Positions 27,631 to 32,946 of a DNA stretch of 32,946 nucleotides are shown piece by piece (position 1 is the first letter of the stretch; each line of letters starts with the position of its first letter). Position numbers and translations under genes: made by a program. The stretch spans positions 1-32,946 of the forward strand of contig JAHFTJ010000005.1 in assembly GCA_023269435.1 (NCBI GenBank), in the 5' to 3' direction. Source of the DNA: Chlamydiota bacterium. Lineage in GTDB: Bacteria; Chlamydiota; Chlamydiia; Chlamydiales; 2-12-FULL-49-11. The notes under the pieces were generated by a model, which had not been told where the DNA came from, made no database searches, and saw only the letters and a program-made list of their open reading frames with translations.

Positions 27631-30347
27631 TAAATCTTCATTTCAAAAAGTTTTCTATAACAAATTTTACCTGTTTTTAACATTGGTATTTCATCAATTT
27701 TAACAACTTCATTAATCTTATACAATCTTGAAAATCCAGATTCAATCAATGCATTGTTGGCTTTATCGAGTGGAATGTCTATTTCACTAAACAACACCAC
27801 TTTTTGACTACTTCCATTAGATGATAATTTTGGAATACACGCAAATGGCATATGGTTAATATCTTGTGAAATCCACCCCCTCTCTTTTGCTTTATTGAAA
27901 AGAGCGAATTCTATTGCAGTTAAATTTATTAGCTCGCCGCCTTTTTTTATTGTATTTTTTAACCTAGCAGAGAGATAAAGATAACCATTTTCATCGTAAT
28001 ATCCTAAATCACCTGTACGAAAATATTTTTTACCATCAACATCTATAAATACATCGCTATTGTCTTGTTTGTAATAACCAGAAAATACACTATCTCCTCT
28101 TACGCATATTTCACCAATCTGATGTTTTAAGAGTTTTTGCCCAGATTCAGGTTCCACAATAATTAAATCTACCGATGACAGTATTTGACCAACCCCATTT
28201 GGTTTTTTATACATATTATTAACAGAAATTATTGGGGAAGTCTCCGTAAGTCCATACCCCTCTAAAAACCACACATCACCTAATTTTTTCACAAATTCTA
28301 CTAAACTAGATGGGGCTGCTTCAGCTCCAGATATAAATATTCTAAGTGATTTTAGCTGATTCAACGTAGCAACTCTAAATAAGTTAGCATAAAATGTAGG
28401 AGCCATAATAATTATCGTCACACGCCATTTTAAAATCTGTTTTGCAATTTTAGATCCGTCAAGAGGGTCTGGTGAATATAAAACGCGAATACCTAAGAGT
28501 AATGGCAAAACACCTAAAATCAATCCAAAAATGTGAAAAGGCGGCAAAGCATTTATAAGGACATCGCTAGATAAAAATTCAAAACATTTCATCGAGTCCG
28601 TTAAATTTGTTACGATATTTTTATGAGTTAAAATTACGCATTTTGGCAATGCAGTTGTACCACTTGTAAATAAAGCTATTGCATTATTGTTTTCTGTTAA
28701 TTTATCTATTTTAAACTTCTTAAAAAGAGCAGTAACATCTCTTTTTGAAAGAATCACTCCATTAATTTTATCTTTTAATGTAATTGTTTTTTTCAAATCT
28801 TCAATTAACATCAATTTACTAAGTGCGTTTCCTAAATCTACATTATCAAGTTTATTAATAAACTTTTCTGAAGAAATTATATTTTTAATATTTAACAAAT
28901 CTATCGCATGATTTGTAAAAAAAGAGCCTATCGTCCAATTTAATGGTACTGGCACTTTTCCAGCCAACATACATGCTAATATAATTAAATAAGCTCCAAT
29001 AGATGATGGAAGAAGAACCCCAATATAATTACCTTCAAGTTTTTGAAACTTGTTGGCTAGAATAATTATTGCAAGTTTCATTTTACTATAACTCAATTCA
29101 CATGTAGATTCGTCTGCGCAAGCTGGACTCCCCTTCATTTTATCGCAACTATTTAAAAACATCTCTATAATAGTTGTGCCATTAGTAAACTTTGGATCTT
29201 TTCTGTTACCTTTAAATCTGGACCAAGTGGAATGTTCTTCGTCATTAAACTCTCTCTCTGTTTTTTTATTTTTCAAATGTGTTGCTGCATCAAATAGATC
29301 CTCAACTGTGTGTAATTCACCAGGCTCCACTGATTGAGCAATATCATAATTTGAATCCATATAAGTGTATATAGATGCAATATTTAAAGAATCCAACCCT
29401 AAATCATATATTAAATCAGAAGAGTCAGTTATATCAGCAACTGCCTTTCCTGACAACTCAGACAACTGACACATAATGTCTTGTCTAATATGCTTTGGTA
29501 TTAAATTATCGTTATAATTTCTTGTTTTATTTTTTTTAATAAATACTTCAGGGACTTTTTTTGACCAAAAATAATATGGAATTTGATGTAGCGGTTCCTT
29601 CTCTAACAGTGCGTCATCATTGTCAAAATCTAAATAATTATTATAAAATTTCTCCAAAGCTCGATTAAATTCTCCCTTACTCCCATACTTTGGGAAATCT
29701 TCAGGAAGATGTGAAAAATCGACTTTTACCCTCCTTCTTGGTGTAAAAAACAACAAATTTTTCAATAAAATATAAAATCCACTACACAGCGTACGCCAAA
29801 AATTTGGAGACTTTTGCGTATAAGCCTTTGAAAATAAACTTCCCCATAATCCAGTTGTCCTTACTAATAAAATTTCGGCGTCTGGTGCAGATTGAACAGT
29901 GCTATGAGCGAGAGACCTCCCTCCTATTTTTTCTTCTGGTCCTACTTTCAACCCACCACCAGGATATAGTAAAACGTGTGCTCCATGATTTAAATCATCA
30001 ACAATATCTTTAAATAGTTTTTCGGCACTTTTTATTTTAAAATCACTAACTGCTTTATCAAATTCTGCAACAGGTCTAGCTTTTACTAATCGCATAAAAA
30101 ATTTAGTGAATGGATTATGATAAAAACTTTCAGCAACAAGAGGGATCAAATCAAAATCTACCCACAATAACATTAATATTATTAGTGGATCTACCTCTGA
30201 CGGATGATTTGGAAGAACTAAAACGCCTTTATTTTTATAACGACTATCTTTAACTACATCTTTTCCTGTAACTTCTATTCGATATCTCAGCGATAAAAAT
30301 GTCTTTAAAACAACTCGGCAAAACCTTAAGAATAATTTCCTAATCAT
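27630..30347 (-). CDS. Trifunctional fusion: PlsC-like acyltransferase, acyl carrier protein domain, acyl-ACP/acyl-CoA synthetase (Aas-like)
   Basis: N-terminal LPNHPSEVDPLI (HX4D) and YPGGGLKVGPEEKIGG; central LIYDLGLDSLNI phosphopantetheine site; C-terminal ALFTSGTTALPKCVILTHKNI, GYGLTETSPIISVN, YFRTGDLGYYDENGYLYLSARLKNTIKKGGE. Confidence 0.88.
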   Translation of the reverse strand: MIRKLFLRFCRVVLKTFLSLRYRIEVTGKDVVKDSRYKNKGVLVLPNHPSEVDPLIILMLLWVDFDLIPLVAESFYHNPFTKFFMRLVKARPVAEFDKAVSDFKIKSAEKLFKDIVDDLNHGAHVLLYPGGGLKVGPEEKIGGRSLAHSTVQSAPDAEILLVRTTGLWGSLFSKAYTQKSPNFWRTLCSGFYILLKNLLFFTPRRRVKVDFSHLPEDFPKYGSKGEFNRALEKFYNNYLDFDNDDALLEKEPLHQIPYYFWSKKVPEVFIKKNKTRNYNDNLIPKHIRQDIMCQLSELSGKAVADITDSSDLIYDLGLDSLNIASIYTYMDSNYDIAQSVEPGELHTVEDLFDAATHLKNKKTEREFNDEEHSTWSRFKGNRKDPKFTNGTTIIEMFLNSCDKMKGSPACADESTCELSYSKMKLAIIILANKFQKLEGNYIGVLLPSSIGAYLIILACMLAGKVPVPLNWTIGSFFTNHAIDLLNIKNIISSEKFINKLDNVDLGNALSKLMLIEDLKKTITLKDKINGVILSKRDVTALFKKFKIDKLTENNNAIALFTSGTTALPKCVILTHKNIVTNLTDSMKCFEFLSSDVLINALPPFHIFGLILGVLPLLLGIRVLYSPDPLDGSKIAKQILKWRVTIIIMAPTFYANLFRVATLNQLKSLRIFISGAEAAPSSLVEFVKKLGDVWFLEGYGLTETSPIISVNNMYKKPNGVGQILSSVDLIIVEPESGQKLLKHQIGEICVRGDSVFSGYYKQDNSDVFIDVDGKKYFRTGDLGYYDENGYLYLSARLKNTIKKGGELINLTAIEFALFNKAKERGWISQDINHMPFACIPKLSSNGSSQKVVLFSEIDIPLDKANNALIESGFSRLYKINEVVKIDEIPMLKTGKICYRKLFEMKI

Positions 30348-30455
30348 ATCAATAACCTATAACAAGTTAACGTTCATTTTATAGAAACAGCAAATATTTT
30401 TCTACTACATTTAAAAACAACTCCTTAGATATGTATCTAATATTGTATTTTGTAT

Positions 30456-30479
30456 TGCTTTAATTGATTCAATTAAGCA
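30456..30479. promoter_or_regulatory. Inverted repeat TGCTTtAATTG-ATT-CAATTAAGCA upstream of the 30493 ORF
   Basis: 10-bp complementary arms with a single bulged T, 13 bp before the ATG; a second dyad TTAGAT-ATGT-ATCTAA lies at 30425-30440. Confidence 0.4.
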
Positions 30480-30492
30480 TAATAAATATATT

Positions 30493-31422
30493 ATGGGTAC
30501 TACATTATTAGAAGCATTAGATTTTAGTTGGAATCATCGTGATGATTGGCATTACCAAATAAAAAATAGAAATACTCCAATTGTAACAAAAATAATTAAA
30601 AAACTTAGTGATTATATTGTTTACGCATTTGCTCTAATACTTGGGGTAAATAACGAAGAAAAACTTGCAAAAAGAAGAATTTCTCTTGAAAATACCAACT
30701 TATATAATAACTATGTTATAGAAAAAGAAAATGTAAATTATCACGAAGAATCAATTATTTTAATAATAAATGGAGATGGACATATTCCTGTTTCTACAGA
30801 AAACTTCATTCGATTGGAAGAACAATCAAAATGTAAAATAAAATTTGTAAAAATCGAATCTTTAAAAGATATTGAATTGAAATTTGAATCTTTAAAAAAA
30901 AATAACAATAAAATTAAAGCACTATGGATAAGGGCACACGGCACACGAACTTCAATCAATTTTAATCATAGTGCAAGAATAGATATAAGTCATCCAACAC
31001 AATTTGCTGATCTAACATTTCAAAACCATTACAATTCAGACTGTAATAAACAAGACAAAATAATGCAATTGCTTCTACAAAAACAGTTAGAAAAATTAGA
31101 ACAAGATTCGCCTATCATTTTAGAATCTTGTTATACAGGTCAAATGTTAGAAAACGATAATAGTCAAAATGTTGCTCAATTTATCGCTAATACCACAAAC
31201 TTAAGTGTTTATGCACCTTCGCGTGAAGCTCTAGCTATTGATGATGGTATTACATATGATTTAGAACATGGTTTTAAAATAAAAATAAAATCTATTCAGT
31301 CATCTACTTATTTTTCAAAAGGATCATGCCTTGCTAGGATGTGTGCTATTTGGCATGCATTCCGTAACCACGAAGAAGAAATCACTCGCAAATTTAATAA
31401 TAATTCGTCTTTTCAAGTTTGA
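30493..31422 (+). CDS. Caspase/CHAT-like (clan CD) cysteine peptidase candidate
   Basis: KALWIRAHGTRTSI (His149) followed by SPIILESCYTGQ (Cys213) and NVAQFIANTTNLSVYAPSREAL, an arrangement typical of clan CD folds. Confidence 0.55.
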   Translation: MGTTLLEALDFSWNHRDDWHYQIKNRNTPIVTKIIKKLSDYIVYAFALILGVNNEEKLAKRRISLENTNLYNNYVIEKENVNYHEESIILIINGDGHIPVSTENFIRLEEQSKCKIKFVKIESLKDIELKFESLKKNNNKIKALWIRAHGTRTSINFNHSARIDISHPTQFADLTFQNHYNSDCNKQDKIMQLLLQKQLEKLEQDSPIILESCYTGQMLENDNSQNVAQFIANTTNLSVYAPSREALAIDDGITYDLEHGFKIKIKSIQSSTYFSKGSCLARMCAIWHAFRNHEEEITRKFNNNSSFQV

Positions 31423-31539
31423 AGTGAGCAAAATGAATTAAAAGCGGATGGAAGTGCATATTAAAAATTTAGTTTATACAAGAAGTCTAATAAATGTTTT
31501 TTTAAGCTTACGAAATAATTTCAAACTATACATCACTTT

Positions 31540-31788
31540 CTATCGTACAGCTATACTGCAACTAGAGAATGTTCTAATTAACATTGCAACAATAAAAGAT
31601 AAAACTGATAAATAAAGCCAACATTTAATTTTTCTTTTTTTTGACATCGATTTATAATAATTTTCATTAGATAAGGAGAAGCTTTTATAAAATTCAAATA
31701 TAACAATATACAATGCAAACCCTATAAATGGACAAGATAATAAATACTTTAAAAATTCATAAAAATTATAAATAAACTCATGATACAT
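31540..31788 (-). CDS. Small hypothetical membrane protein
   Basis: 82 aa, two hydrophobic segments; SD AAGGA upstream of ATG. Confidence 0.45.
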   Translation of the reverse strand: MYHEFIYNFYEFLKYLLSCPFIGFALYIVIFEFYKSFSLSNENYYKSMSKKRKIKCWLYLSVLSFIVAMLIRTFSSCSIAVR

Positions 31789-31864
31789 AAAGGATCCTTT
31801 GATTAAAACATCTCTGCGCTATTTACAACTAACTAATATTTAAATAATAGTTAAAGGCTAGTCA

Positions 31865-32533
31865 TCATTCATGATTAATCGTATTTTTATTTTCTTCTTC
31901 CATTTTTAATCTTTCGTTATTTTCACCAATTTCACGAGAATCATCAATGCAATCATTAATGCCCTGAAAAACAAACATCCCACCAACAGCCTGAATAGCA
32001 GGAACTGGGATAATGCACATTAATCCACCAACCAAACACTTTAAAAATCCAAAAATAAATCTACTTCTCTCTGGCATATTTTTTTTATCTTTTTCTGAAG
32101 TATTAATATGCATAATTTTGTAGTTGTTATGTTTATCGGCAAAAAAACCAAATGCGCTATTAATGCATAAATTTTCTTTTTTTTGAATTTCAAAATAAAT
32201 TTGTTCAATTTCCTCTTCGTCTATTTTAATTCCATTCCATATTAAACAATCACATACATTTACGTAAAGATCAGTCAATGAAGGTAACTGACAATTAAGT
32301 TTAACGACTAAAGAACTTCTAAAGTTCGATAGGCAATCAACAAAATTTTCAATTGTTATATCGCTGTCGACAAAATTAAAATAATTATTAGCAAATTTTT
32401 CTTCATAACATTTTTCAAATGTGCATACACTATTGAAATTAGTATATTCAAATCCATTTAGAGTTGGTGCGATAAAAATCGTTAAAAAAATGACATAATT
32501 AATATTATGATAATAAAAAATAAAGTCAAACAT
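31865..32533 (-). CDS. Hypothetical secreted/membrane protein with C-terminal hydrophobic hairpin
   Basis: AGGA SD 8-9 nt before ATG; N-terminal signal-like INYVIFLTIFIAPTLNG; C-terminal FIFGFLKCLVGGLMCIIPVPAIQAVGGMFVFQGINDCID. Confidence 0.6.
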   Translation of the reverse strand: MFDFIFYYHNINYVIFLTIFIAPTLNGFEYTNFNSVCTFEKCYEEKFANNYFNFVDSDITIENFVDCLSNFRSSLVVKLNCQLPSLTDLYVNVCDCLIWNGIKIDEEEIEQIYFEIQKKENLCINSAFGFFADKHNNYKIMHINTSEKDKKNMPERSRFIFGFLKCLVGGLMCIIPVPAIQAVGGMFVFQGINDCIDDSREIGENNERLKMEEENKNTINHE

Positions 32534-32930
32534 TTAGCTCGTCCTAATCCATGCTTTTATACGCTAAAATCATATACTAAGTAATTGTTTATTACAATAT
32601 TTTTCTATAATACTAAGTCTAACCTGCAATGAAAAGAATCACCTAAAATCACACAACTATTCTTCTTGCCAACATTCCGCTCGATATTTTTTAACCAATT
32701 GAGTTTAATTGTTTTTTATATTATAATTTGGATATGAATATAAATAAGTGTGAAAATTGTAATAATTTTTTTAGATTAACAATAGTTATTGTTTCAAAAA
32801 CAGTTAAAAAAATAAAGGCTATAATATCAGCGATTCCCGCTAACCTCTACAAGGCCCTTTTTTAGGAGCATTTAAAAATAAGATTTCGTAAACTTGTGAT
32901 AAATGTTTTACAATTATTGGAGGTCAAAAC

Positions 32931-32946
32931 ATGGCATCACAGTTCA
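32931..32946 (+). CDS. Start of a CDS truncated by the window end (MASQF...)
   Basis: GGAGG at 32919-32923 followed by ATG GCA TCA CAG TTC; too short to identify. Confidence 0.6.

Noticed and set aside
25488-30013. Plus-strand ORFs 25488-25790, 26984-27169, 28687-28911, 29804-30013
   Set aside because: Antisense to lysS, cysS and the acyltransferase/ligase fusion.
30741-30959. 72-aa minus-strand ORF
   Set aside because: Antisense to the caspase-like candidate, which has the stronger motif evidence.
31789-31800. Palindrome AAAGGATCCTTT covering the SD of the 82-aa ORF
   Set aside because: 12-bp palindrome with no loop; too short to claim SD sequestration.
1-32946. CRISPR array, tRNA or rRNA genes, transposase
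   Set aside because: Looked for regularly spaced direct repeats, T-arm GTTCRAATC-like motifs and transposase motifs by eye; none convincing.

Overview
AT-rich, gene-dense bacterial chromosomal window. Most ORFs are housekeeping genes: ligA start, mtaB, marC-like, hflX, PhnP-like metallo-beta-lactamase fold, recD2, aroD, cdaA-cdaR, rsmE, htrA/degP, HU, M50 protease, ftsY, priA, lysS, cysS, and an acyltransferase/acyl-ACP synthetase. They sit among lineage-specific secreted, membrane and eukaryote-like proteins. The gene set, especially priA / lysS / cysS / aas in one neighbourhood, hflX beside phnP, and cdaA-ybbR, fits an obligate intracellular Chlamydiae-like organism; this is inference from recalled gene order, not a search. 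No tRNA, rRNA, CRISPR array or transposase was recognised. Items most worth a second look: (1) a 173-bp fold-back repeat (TATACACA...TGTGTATA) just upstream of cdaA, with an internally deleted 76-bp copy between mtaB and marC and a possible third end after marC; (2) a PlsC-ACP-AMP-ligase triple fusion; (3) a RING/PHD-like C4HC3 zinc-binding protein; (4) a caspase/CHAT-like His/Cys dyad protein; (5) an AroD whose catalytic His appears replaced by Tyr, with a promoter placed so that its mRNA may be leaderless; (6) a secreted Fn3-type protein with an A-B-A-B domain duplication. Several ORF-track starts look too far upstream and have been adjusted.
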